This document shows, piece by piece, positions 1 through 7,699 of a stretch of 64,000 nucleotides of DNA (the first letter of the stretch is position 1; each line of letters begins with the position of its first letter). The translations under genes were made by a program, and so were the position numbers. Source of the DNA: Clostridia bacterium (lineage in GTDB: Bacteria; Bacillota; Clostridia; Lachnospirales; Lachnospiraceae); contig QKAS01000001.1 in the NCBI GenBank assembly GCA_003246295.1, positions 62,001 to 126,000 on the forward strand, given 5' to 3'. The notes under the pieces were generated by a model. It worked only from the letters and a program-made list of their open reading frames with translations. It made no database searches and was not told the origin of the DNA.

Positions 1-150
1 AAGATTCAGGCTCCTTTTATTTGTATCGAACCGTGGTATGGCAGATGTGATGGACAGAATTTTTCGGGCACACTTGAAGAGCGGGAATGGGGAAATCAGC
101 TGGAGTCTGGTGATTTATTTGAAGCAGGTTATGAAGTAATCATACTATAA
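1..150 (+). CDS. Aldose 1-epimerase family protein, C-terminal fragment
   Basis: The window opens inside a reading frame of 49 residues ending in TAA at 148-150. The visible tail contains ICIEPWYGRCD followed by SGTLEEREWGN, which matches the C-terminal strands of bacterial aldose 1-epimerase (galactose mutarotase-like) proteins. These interconvert alpha and beta anomers of hexoses in the cytoplasm. The catalytic His and Glu lie upstream of the window and cannot be checked. Only 26 bp separate it from the patatin gene, so the two may be cotranscribed. Family call is fairly safe; substrate unknown. Confidence 0.75.
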   Translation, partial: KIQAPFICIEPWYGRCDGQNFSGTLEEREWGNQLESGDLFEAGYEVIIL

Positions 151-176
151 AGCAATTAGAAAAGGGGATGACAACA

Positions 177-1028
177 ATGGTCAATGCCGGGATGGTACTC
201 GAGGGAGGTGCCATGAGAGGTGTTTTTACAGCAGGAGTACTGGATTATCTTATGGAACAGGAGTTTTACTGCAACTATGTCGTGGGAGTATCGGCAGGAA
301 GTTGCAACGCAGTTGATTATGTTTCAAAGCAGATAGGAAGAACAAAGAAATGTTTTATCCCAGAGGAAAAAGAAAACAAGTATCTTTCTGTGCTAAATAT
401 GCTCAAAGGAAGAGATTTATATGATCTAAATAAGGTTTTTGTTGATTTTCCAGGAGAAATTTATCCATTTGATTTTAAAACATTTTTTGCCTCTGAGTCA
501 GAATGCGAAATTGTTATCACAAACTGTCTGACTGGACTGCCTGAGTATAGGACAGAACACAGAGAACGATCAAAATTGATGGATTTGTGTAGAGCATCCA
601 GTAGTATGCCACTTGTAAGTCCGGTTGTTATGATAGATCAAATACCTTATCTGGACGGAGGACTGACAGATTCAGTTCCTATTGTGCATAGTATGGAAAA
701 GGGATATCAAAAAAACATTGTGGTTCTGACCAGAAACAAAGGTTATAGAAAAGAAACATCTTCTGGTATGATGGAATTATACAAGAGAGTTTATAAAAAA
801 TATCCTGTATTGATAGATGTACTAGAAAACAGAGCCCGAATTTATAATCAGACAATGGATCTGATTGACAGACTGGAAAAAGAGCAGGAAATATTTGTGA
901 TACGACCTAGAATAAAATGCATCTCCAGAACAGAACGAAATCAGTTAAAACTCAACCAGTTTTATGAGCATGGTTATCAACAGATGAAAAAACGTGAAGC
1001 GGGATTACAAAAATACCTGGAGAGGTGA
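177..1028 (+). CDS. Patatin-like phospholipase
   Basis: Serine lipid acyl hydrolase of the patatin family (YjjU/RssA type). The N-terminus carries the oxyanion-loop motif LEGGAMRG, then the nucleophile elbow GVSAG, and the catalytic Asp motif DGG lies near residue 165, giving the Ser-Asp dyad expected of the family. There is no signal peptide, so a cytoplasmic or membrane-peripheral enzyme is expected. Two ATGs compete: the one at 168 abuts the purine-rich RBS AAAAGGGG (160-167), while the one at 177 has a 9-base spacing and gives the usual family N-terminus, so 177 was chosen (283 aa). The next gene, glycerol-1-phosphate dehydrogenase, starts 6 bp later, which suggests translational coupling and a shared role in glycerolipid metabolism. 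Substrate is unknown. Confidence 0.85.
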   Translation: MVNAGMVLEGGAMRGVFTAGVLDYLMEQEFYCNYVVGVSAGSCNAVDYVSKQIGRTKKCFIPEEKENKYLSVLNMLKGRDLYDLNKVFVDFPGEIYPFDFKTFFASESECEIVITNCLTGLPEYRTEHRERSKLMDLCRASSSMPLVSPVVMIDQIPYLDGGLTDSVPIVHSMEKGYQKNIVVLTRNKGYRKETSSGMMELYKRVYKKYPVLIDVLENRARIYNQTMDLIDRLEKEQEIFVIRPRIKCISRTERNQLKLNQFYEHGYQQMKKREAGLQKYLER

Positions 1029-1034
1029 GGACGA

Positions 1035-2393
1035 ATGCGAAGGATGGAATTTCAAGATTATTTGAAAAGAGATAACAGTTGCAGTTGTGGGAGGGTTCAC
1101 AGATGTGAAATCGACACGATTATCATTGAACCTGGTGCCTTGAATCAGATCGTACCCATTTTACAGAAGAATCAATGGAAGCAGCTTTGTATTGTGGAAG
1201 ATATACATACAAGTAAAGCAGCAGGTGAGATGGTTGAGAGACTGCTGAAAGAGGCAGGACTGATACCTCAGGTGATATGTTTTGAAGATGATTTTCTGAT
1301 TCCTGATGAAATTGCGCTTGCAAAAGTTGTTACCGATATGGATAGGAATACTGACTTGATCCTGGCTGTTGGATCAGGAACAATCAATGACTTGTGTAAA
1401 TTTATCAGCTATAAAATGAAACTGGACTATATGATCATTGCTACAGCGCCTTCAATGGATGGATATGCATCAAATGTTGCACCGCTCATTACGAATCATG
1501 CAAAAGTAACGTATGAGGCGTCGATGCCAAAAGCAATTATTGGAGACCTTAATGTTTTAAAGGATGCACCAATGAACATGATTGCAGCAGGCGTGGGGGA
1601 TGTGCTAGGAAAGTATGTCTGCCTGATGGATTGGAAACTTTCAAATTGTATTACTGGTGAATATATCTGTCAGGAGGTCATAGATCTCGTAGATACTGCA
1701 ATAGATAAAGTGATGCAGGGGACTGAAAAACTTCTAAGTCGTGATCAGGATGCTATTGCAAGTATTATGGAGGGGTTGATTCTGTCTGGGATAGGTATGA
1801 GTTATATTGGGAACTCGAGACCGGCTTCAGGAAGTGAACACCATCTTTCTCATTATTGGGAAATGATGGCTTTATTAAAAGGTGGAAAGATTGAATTACA
1901 TGGAACCAAAGTTGCTATTGGAACCATATGTGGTCTTAAGCTATATGAAAAATTGATGCAGGACTTGACAGATCCGGTAACCAGAAAGCAAATACAGTCT
2001 GATGAAACTGTAATCAATATTGATCACTGGAAGAGTGAGATAAAGAGAGTCTATATGGATGCAGCAGATTCTGTTATTACGCTTGAAAATAAGAGTAAAA
2101 AAAATGATCCTTATGAAATGAATAAGAGAAAAGAATGTCTTATTAGGCAACAGGAAATGCTTGCAGCCTGGGTAAAAAAACTACCTGATTCAGAAAAAAT
2201 TACGCAGATACTAAAAATGTTATCTGCAAAATATCTTCCAATACAGGCAGGTGTGAATAGACAGGATTTTATAGATAGTATTCTTTACGCAAAGGACCTT
2301 AGAAATAGATTTGGAATTCTTCAGGCGTTGACAGATCTCAACCTGGTAAAACGTTATGCAGAAGAATTAGCAACCGAGTTCTATCATCTATAA
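1035..2393 (+). CDS. sn-Glycerol-1-phosphate dehydrogenase (AraM/EgsA-like)
   Basis: NAD(P)-dependent dehydrogenase of the iron-containing alcohol dehydrogenase 2 superfamily, predicted to reduce DHAP to sn-glycerol-1-phosphate. Visible marks are the nucleotide-binding stretch AVGSGTINDL, the substrate-loop TAPSMDGYAS, and metal-site motifs around GVGDVLGK, SGSEHHLSHYWE and ELHGTKVAIG. At 452 aa it is longer than Bacillus AraM (about 394 aa), mainly through an insertion and a C-terminal helical part. It follows the patatin gene by 6 bp with RBS GAGGTGAGG. In Bacillus, AraM makes G1P for heptaprenylglyceryl phosphate; the role here is inferred. It overlaps the convergent pyridoxamine kinase gene by 6 bp. 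Confidence 0.85.
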   Translation: MRRMEFQDYLKRDNSCSCGRVHRCEIDTIIIEPGALNQIVPILQKNQWKQLCIVEDIHTSKAAGEMVERLLKEAGLIPQVICFEDDFLIPDEIALAKVVTDMDRNTDLILAVGSGTINDLCKFISYKMKLDYMIIATAPSMDGYASNVAPLITNHAKVTYEASMPKAIIGDLNVLKDAPMNMIAAGVGDVLGKYVCLMDWKLSNCITGEYICQEVIDLVDTAIDKVMQGTEKLLSRDQDAIASIMEGLILSGIGMSYIGNSRPASGSEHHLSHYWEMMALLKGGKIELHGTKVAIGTICGLKLYEKLMQDLTDPVTRKQIQSDETVINIDHWKSEIKRVYMDAADSVITLENKSKKNDPYEMNKRKECLIRQQEMLAAWVKKLPDSEKITQILKMLSAKYLPIQAGVNRQDFIDSILYAKDLRNRFGILQALTDLNLVKRYAEELATEFYHL

Positions 2394-3245
2394 TTTGGTA
2401 AGCATCCCAAGGAATGGCTCAAACATTACGCCTTCAATCACAGGAATCTGAAAGGCATTCGAAGCTTCCAAAATTGTCACAATAAAGTCTGACGCAATTT
2501 TTACAGCATCTTTTAATGTAAAGTTCCTTAGGATCAGTGATGAAACAATTGCGGAGAAAATGTCGCCGGTTCCATGTCTTCCATTACCAATATGGGTTAC
2601 CTGATGGAGACTATGACCTGTGTTTGATTCAAAAATAAAATTAACGAGACTTTCCTGGTTTTTTATTCCAGTAATTACAATATTTTCCGGACCCATTCGA
2701 TTTAGTTTTTCTGCAATGCTGCAAAGCTCCTGTTCAGACCAGGGGCTTTCTTTATAGTCTGTATCAGTCAGGATACACGCTTCGGTCAGATTAGGAGTGA
2801 GGAGTGAGGCATGCTTTATAAACTGTTTCATATGGTCTGAGAAAGTGGGGGATACCATGCGATATCGTTTTCCGTGGTCTCCCATGACTGGATCAATAAC
2901 GATCAGACTGCCCTGAGGTCTTAAATACTGAATGAAGTCACTGATTGCTTCCATCTGGAAGTGAGAATTTAGAAACCCACAAAGCAGGCCATCAAAAGTG
3001 AAGGCCTGCTTTTTCCACATATCTAAATAAGATGGTAGTGTTTCGGCAAGATCCGTAACGACATGTTCTGGATATGCCGTATGGTTAGAATAAATAGAGG
3101 TTGGTATGGGGCAGGCTTGAACACTGCAGGATGAAATAACTGGCAGTGCAACTGCCATAGAACATCTGCCGTATCCAGCCATGTCGTTCACAACCGCTAA
3201 TTTCATTGGTTTTTGTTTTATAGTATTGGTATAACGATCTGACAT
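2388..3245 (-). CDS. pdxK: Pyridoxamine/pyridoxine kinase (PdxK/PdxY-like)
   Basis: Ribokinase-fold kinase that phosphorylates vitamin B6 vitamers in the cytoplasm. Family signs are the start VVNDMAGYGRCS, the central VIDPVMGDHGKRY, and the anion-hole/catalytic motif GRHGTGDIFSA near the C-terminus. The start at 3245 is chosen because AAGGAG lies at the right distance, although the frame is open 51 bp further upstream; this gives 285 aa, normal for the family. The gene follows an ECF transporter S component by 25 bp on the same strand, so uptake and trapping of a B6 vitamer is the natural reading. ThiD-type HMP kinase is the main alternative, but the GYGRCS start favours B6. Confidence 0.85.
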   Translation of the reverse strand: MSDRYTNTIKQKPMKLAVVNDMAGYGRCSMAVALPVISSCSVQACPIPTSIYSNHTAYPEHVVTDLAETLPSYLDMWKKQAFTFDGLLCGFLNSHFQMEAISDFIQYLRPQGSLIVIDPVMGDHGKRYRMVSPTFSDHMKQFIKHASLLTPNLTEACILTDTDYKESPWSEQELCSIAEKLNRMGPENIVITGIKNQESLVNFIFESNTGHSLHQVTHIGNGRHGTGDIFSAIVSSLILRNFTLKDAVKIASDFIVTILEASNAFQIPVIEGVMFEPFLGMLTKL

Positions 3246-3270
3246 GAGGTCTCCTTTATAAGAGGATTCA

Positions 3271-3864
3271 TTATTTTGTATCTGAGGATAGAACAAAGAA
3301 GAGATCAGCTTTTTTCAGTGCCCGGCTTAATGGAAGGTATACAGCAGTTGCAACAATGAAAGAAGTAATTGCATTGATTGAAGTTGCAGTGATATTCCAG
3401 GCAAGTGTTATATCAGCAGCGGGTTTTCCCAGGATTAATAATTTATAAAAATATCCTACAAGGGGATCAAAAATCACATTAAATAACAGACCACCAGCTG
3501 CGGCTAAGAAGGTCCACCTAGCAATATGTTTTTTATCAGTAGAAAGGGTTATCTTCCCAATTCGGTGTGCGATTAGTCCTGTGATGAGTCCGATGCATAG
3601 TTTTAGAATAAAAGTTTTTGGTGCATAAACAATGTAAACAGGATCCAGTAGATCACCAATCGTCATTCCAAGAGCGCCACCAAAGCCACCATACAGACCT
3701 CCAAGAATGAGCGCACCCAGTACACAGACTGCATTTCCTAAATGAATGGAGGTAGCATCACCGCCGGGCAAAGTGATTTTTATTTGCAAAAATGTAAACA
3801 CAATATAGGATAACGCAGCAATCAGACCAGTGGATACAAGTTTTAAAAGTTTCATTTGTTTCAT
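3271..3864 (-). CDS. ECF transporter S component, probably for a B6 vitamer
   Basis: A 197-aa integral membrane protein with about six hydrophobic segments. It has the S-component hallmarks of the energy-coupling-factor family: an N-terminal helix with alanine/small residues (TGLIAALSYIVFTF), IHLGNAVCVLGALILGGLYGG, and a GDLLDP loop. S components bind one vitamin and dock on a shared EcfAAT module that is encoded elsewhere. Immediate linkage to pyridoxamine kinase points to pyridoxine/pyridoxamine (PdxU2-like), an inference from context only. The RBS AGAGG sits 7 bases before the first ATG; a second ATG three codons in is possible. Confidence 0.8.
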   Translation of the reverse strand: MKQMKLLKLVSTGLIAALSYIVFTFLQIKITLPGGDATSIHLGNAVCVLGALILGGLYGGFGGALGMTIGDLLDPVYIVYAPKTFILKLCIGLITGLIAHRIGKITLSTDKKHIARWTFLAAAGGLLFNVIFDPLVGYFYKLLILGKPAADITLAWNITATSINAITSFIVATAVYLPLSRALKKADLFFVLSSDTK

Positions 3865-3965
3865 GTGAATACCTCTTTTCTTAATATATGAATGATATAA
3901 GTGTCATTATATAGAAAAGTGGCATCATTGCTATAGCCAATTTGAAAGTTTTCAAACAGTCCAGT

Positions 3966-4886
3966 TTAGTTGTTTTTAATAACGGTAACCGGTTCGTTTT
4001 CAACAAAACTCATAGCATGAGACTTTCTGTTAAAGCATGACATAGATTCGACATCTGATCCTGGCAATGATAAGAATGCAGAAGGTGTGAAGCCAGTGAC
4101 ATCTTTAAAAACACGATTAAACGAGCGTATATTATTAAATCCACATTGAAAGGCAATGTCGATCATACGATGATCAGTATTTCGTATCATAGAAGCCGCC
4201 TGCTCAACTCGTATTGTATTCAGATAAGAAATAAAATGCGTACCAGTCAGCTTTTTAAATAGCCTGGAAAAGTAACTTGGACTGAAATTCATACAGCTGG
4301 CAGCATATTCGAGATTTATATTTTCAGAATAACGGTCTTCAAGTTCAGAAAGTAAAAGCTGAAAATCCTGAAGATAGTGGACTCTTTTTTTATCTTCATG
4401 AAGGTTTACTGTACTGATAGGAAGATTGCGTTTTAGAAGGTACCAGAATTCACGCAATGAAGCTTTGATGATGTCCTGATAATAGGGCTTTTTTTCTGCC
4501 AGTTCATAATCAATTGTTTCAATCATCCTGTCAAGTGGCTCACGAAGCTGATACTCGTCAAGTGCTGACTTTGTGATTAAGGGATGCAAAAAATGAGAAC
4601 CATCATAGATCGAGCTAATCAAAGTAGGATCGAACACAATAAAATCCATACTGTTTTCACGCCCCTGTGAATCGCTAAAGTGTATTTCACCACTGTCACA
4701 GATGATAAAGTCACCTTCATTGGCAGTGAAAGTATGGTCCATAACACTAATTTCAGCAGAACCTGATCTCATATAAATCAGCTCTATTTCCTGATGCCAA
4801 TGTGCAAGAAAACTGATATTTCTGAATTCTCTGTGCCAAATCATAATATCTGAGGAATAACTTCGTATTTCGTGAAATGCCTTCAT
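3966..4886 (-). CDS. AraC family transcriptional regulator of the fucose genes
   Basis: 306-aa regulator. The N-terminal half is a cupin-type sensor (HWHQEIELIYMRSG, NEGDFIICDSGEIHF) that would bind a sugar. The C-terminal 100 residues carry the two AraC helix-turn-helix motifs (LEYAASCMNFSPSYFSRLFKK and IDIAFQCGFNNIRSFNRVFK). RBS AGAAAGGA precedes the ATG. It is divergent from fucI with about 230 bp between start codons, and that interval carries three 10-bp-phased repeats upstream of the fucI promoter. The most likely role is L-fucose-responsive activation of fucI-fucU. Ligand and target are inferred. Confidence 0.85.
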   Translation of the reverse strand: MKAFHEIRSYSSDIMIWHREFRNISFLAHWHQEIELIYMRSGSAEISVMDHTFTANEGDFIICDSGEIHFSDSQGRENSMDFIVFDPTLISSIYDGSHFLHPLITKSALDEYQLREPLDRMIETIDYELAEKKPYYQDIIKASLREFWYLLKRNLPISTVNLHEDKKRVHYLQDFQLLLSELEDRYSENINLEYAASCMNFSPSYFSRLFKKLTGTHFISYLNTIRVEQAASMIRNTDHRMIDIAFQCGFNNIRSFNRVFKDVTGFTPSAFLSLPGSDVESMSCFNRKSHAMSFVENEPVTVIKNN

Positions 4887-4965
4887 ATGATTGTCCTTTC
4901 TTATTATTTCTAACTACAATATAAGCATAACATAAGTACATAGGGAATTCCATGATTATGAATAC

Positions 4966-4995
4966 ATAAATGACAATAAATGTCCATAAGTAAAC
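4966..4995. promoter_or_regulatory. Three phased direct repeats, candidate AraC operator
   Basis: Three 10-bp units stand end to end: ATAAATGACA (4966), ATAAATGTCC (4976) and ATAAGTAAAC (4986). The period is exactly one helical turn, and the array ends 10 bp before the -35 of the fucI promoter. A further copy of CATAAGTA lies at 4931, 54 bp upstream of the one at 4985. The spacing and position suit a direct-repeat-binding AraC activator encoded by the divergent gene. Function is inferred. Confidence 0.5.
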
Positions 4996-5005
4996 AGAAA
5001 GATTC

Positions 5006-5034
5006 AAGACAGAGAAACTCAGTCATTATATAAT
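5006..5034 (+). promoter_or_regulatory. fucI promoter
   Basis: A perfect -10 TATAAT (5029-5034) lies 17 bp after AAGACA (5006-5011), a poor -35 as is usual for activator-dependent promoters. A leader of about 80 nt would precede the fucI ATG at 5121. Confidence 0.55.
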
Positions 5035-5120
5035 CAGTACAGAGAGAGATCCTTATGATGAAAAATAAGGATAAAGTATACAAATTAATTACAAGTGAAA
5101 GAGTATGGAGGGTAAAACAA

Positions 5121-6914
5121 ATGGCGAAAAACAGACTTGTGGGTGATTATCCTGTGATTGGAATCAGACCTACAATTGATGGCAGAAGAGGTTATTTAAA
5201 TGTAAGAGGCTCATTAGAAGAACAGACCATGAATATGGCAAGAGCTGCAGCAAAATTGTTTGAAGATAATTTAAAGTATTCAAATGGAGAACCAGTCAGG
5301 GTAGTGATTGCTGATACCACCATTGGGCGTGCACCAGAAGCTGCTGCATGTGCTGATAAATTCAGAAAAGAAGGTGTTTCCATTACACTGACTGTTACAC
5401 CATGCTGGTGTTATGGCTCAGAAACCATGGACATGGATCCGATGACAATAAAAGGTGTCTGGGGATTTAATGGAACTGAAAGACCAGGTGCGGTTTATCT
5501 TGCAGCAGTTCTTGCAGGCCATGCACAGAAAGGATTACCTGCATTTGGTATTTATGGACATGATGTACAGAATGCGCAGGATACAGAGATTCCAGCAGAT
5601 GTTGTAGAAAAATTATTGCGTTTTGGACGTGCATCAGTTGCCTGCGCGACAATGAGAGGAAAATCCTATCTTCAGATCGGCTCCATTTGTATGGGAATCG
5701 CTGGTTCCATTATTGACCCTGCATTTATTGAAGAATATCTTGGAATGAGAGTAGAATCAGTAGATGAGGTAGAAATTATCCGTCGTATGTCAGAGGGAAT
5801 CTATGATGAAGCTGAGTTCCAAAAGGCACTTGCATGGACAAAAGAAAAATGTACAGAAGGATTTGATAAGAACCCAGCTGAAGTTCAAAAATCCAGAGAA
5901 GAAAAAGATGCTGACTGGGAATTTGTTGTAAAAATGATGTGTATCATCAAAGATTTGATGAATGGAAATGAAAATCTTCCAGCAGGATGTGAGGAAGAAA
6001 TGGTAGGCCATAATGCAATTGCAGCTGGATTCCAGGGACAGAGACAATGGACAGACTTTTATCCGAACTGTGATTTTCCAGAAGCACTCCTGACAACATC
6101 TTTTGACTGGAATGGAGCAAGAGAGCCTTATATTCTTGCAACAGAAAATGATGTATTAAATGGAATTGGCATGTTATTTATGAAACTCTTGACAAATAGT
6201 GCTCAGATTTTTGCTGACGTTCGTACCTACTGGAGTCCTGAAGCAGTAAAAAAAGCAACAGGATTTGATTTGGAAGGTGTTGCAAAGGAATCAGGTGGGT
6301 TTATTCATCTGATCAATTCCGGAGCAGCATGTCTGGATGGCTGTGGAGCTGCCAAAGATGAAAATGGAAATGGTGTGATTAAACCATGGTACGAAGTGAC
6401 ACAGGAAGACCAGGATGCAATCCTCAAAGCAACAACATGGAATCCGGCAGATAATGGATACTTCAGAGGAGGCGGATACTCATCCAGATTCTATACATCA
6501 GCAGAAATGCCTGTGACCATGATCAGACTCAACCTCGTAAAAGGTCTTGGACCAGTTCTTCAGATTGCAGAAGGATGGACGGTTAATTTGCCAGAAGAAG
6601 TGACGGATGCATTATGGAAAAGAACGGATTATACATGGCCTTGTACTTGGTTTGCACCAAGAACAACAGGAGAAGGTGCATTCAAAACAGCATATGATGT
6701 TATGAATAACTGGGGAGCAAACCACGGTGCAATTAGTTATGGACACATTGGAGCTGATCTGATCACTATGTGTTCCATGTTAAGAATACCAGTTTGTATG
6801 CATAACGTTCCAGAAGAAAAAATCTTCAGACCAGCAGCATGGAATGCATTTGGAATGGACAAAGAAGGACAGGATTACAGAGCTTGCGAAACATACGGCC
6901 CTATGTATAAATAA
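5121..6914 (+). CDS. fucI: L-fucose isomerase
   Basis: Converts L-fucose to L-fuculose (also D-arabinose to D-ribulose) in the cytoplasm with Mn2+. The 597-aa product is close to the 591 aa of E. coli FucI. The metal ligands are visible: Glu342 in ATENDV, Asp366 in FADVRTYW and the C-terminal His in NHGAISYGH. The N-terminal domain begins [19 protein letters not shown], typical of the family. The start at 5121 is used because GGAGGG lies 9 bases before it and the product then begins like known FucI; the frame is open a further 66 bp upstream. The mutarotase gene fucU follows after a hairpin. No fuculokinase sits beside it, so phosphorylation must rely on another kinase such as that at 51674. 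Confidence 0.95.
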   Translation: MAKNRLVGDYPVIGIRPTIDGRRGYLNVRGSLEEQTMNMARAAAKLFEDNLKYSNGEPVRVVIADTTIGRAPEAAACADKFRKEGVSITLTVTPCWCYGSETMDMDPMTIKGVWGFNGTERPGAVYLAAVLAGHAQKGLPAFGIYGHDVQNAQDTEIPADVVEKLLRFGRASVACATMRGKSYLQIGSICMGIAGSIIDPAFIEEYLGMRVESVDEVEIIRRMSEGIYDEAEFQKALAWTKEKCTEGFDKNPAEVQKSREEKDADWEFVVKMMCIIKDLMNGNENLPAGCEEEMVGHNAIAAGFQGQRQWTDFYPNCDFPEALLTTSFDWNGAREPYILATENDVLNGIGMLFMKLLTNSAQIFADVRTYWSPEAVKKATGFDLEGVAKESGGFIHLINSGAACLDGCGAAKDENGNGVIKPWYEVTQEDQDAILKATTWNPADNGYFRGGGYSSRFYTSAEMPVTMIRLNLVKGLGPVLQIAEGWTVNLPEEVTDALWKRTDYTWPCTWFAPRTTGEGAFKTAYDVMNNWGANHGAISYGHIGADLITMCSMLRIPVCMHNVPEEKIFRPAAWNAFGMDKEGQDYRACETYGPMYK

Positions 6915-6940
6915 ATATATTTACAGTATGCCAATACTTG

Positions 6941-6976
6941 AAACCAGCCTCAGTCATAAATGACCGGGGCTGGTTT
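6941..6976 (+). terminator. Hairpin after fucI
   Basis: AAACCAGCC (6941-6949) pairs with GGCTGGTTT (6968-6976), and GTCA/TGAC can extend pairing inside the loop. The following tract is only moderately T-rich, so termination may be partial. Confidence 0.6.
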
Positions 6977-7030
6977 TGACTTCTTAATATGAAACAGTAA
7001 GAAAATACCCATTTTCCATAAGATTTTCTA

Positions 7031-7059
7031 TTAAATTATGGCACAAAGCAAGGTATACT
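7031..7059 (+). promoter_or_regulatory. Possible fucU promoter
   Basis: TATACT (7054-7059) lies 17 bp after TTAAAT (7031-7036), downstream of the hairpin that follows fucI. The -35 is weak. Confidence 0.35.
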
Positions 7060-7144
7060 ATAAAATAAGTAGAAGCCTGTAAATCTGACTGTAATCTTGT
7101 AAGGTTTTGATGAAAGACAGGCAGAAAAGAAAGAGGAGAAAAAC

Positions 7145-7585
7145 ATGTTAAAAGGAATTCCACAGATTTTATCACCAGAATTGTTAAAGACACTCTGCGA
7201 AATGGGACACAGTGACACATTAGTGATTGCTGATGGCAATTTTCCTGCAGAATCAATGGGTAAGAATGCAAAAGTAATTCGATGCGACGGACATGGGGTA
7301 CCAGAGTTGCTAGAGGCAATCTTAAAAGTATTCCCACTAGACGGCTATGTTGACAAAGCAGTCAATTTAATGGAAGTAATGCCAGGAGATTCCGTTGAGA
7401 CTCCAATTTGGGACATATATAAAAAAATAGTAGCAGATTATGATGACCGTGGAGAGAGCACAGTTGGAAATATTGAACGTTTTGCGTTTTATGAAGAAGC
7501 AAAAAAGGCTTATCTGATCATTGCAACTTCAGAAAAAGCATTGTATGCAAATGTATTGCTACAAAAAGGTGTGGTAGTCGAATAA
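7145..7585 (+). CDS. fucU: L-fucose mutarotase (RbsD/FucU family)
   Basis: Interconverts alpha- and beta-L-fucose so that the correct anomer reaches the isomerase. The 146-aa protein has the family start MLKGIPQILSPELLKTLCEMGHSD with the conserved His and Asp (GHSD), the DGNFPAES loop and the tail TSEKALYANVLLQKG. Length is normal for FucU (about 140 aa) and longer than RbsD. RBS GAGGAG is 6 bases upstream. Position right after fucI on the same strand favours fucose over ribose. Confidence 0.9.
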   Translation: MLKGIPQILSPELLKTLCEMGHSDTLVIADGNFPAESMGKNAKVIRCDGHGVPELLEAILKVFPLDGYVDKAVNLMEVMPGDSVETPIWDIYKKIVADYDDRGESTVGNIERFAFYEEAKKAYLIIATSEKALYANVLLQKGVVVE

Positions 7586-7699
7586 AATTACCAGATATCA
7601 AAATAATTTACGATTTATATTTCATTTATTGTATGATAAACTATTTATGTTACAGACAATTTCGGTCGGTAGATTTTAATTCAGGAGGAAAAAAATTTT

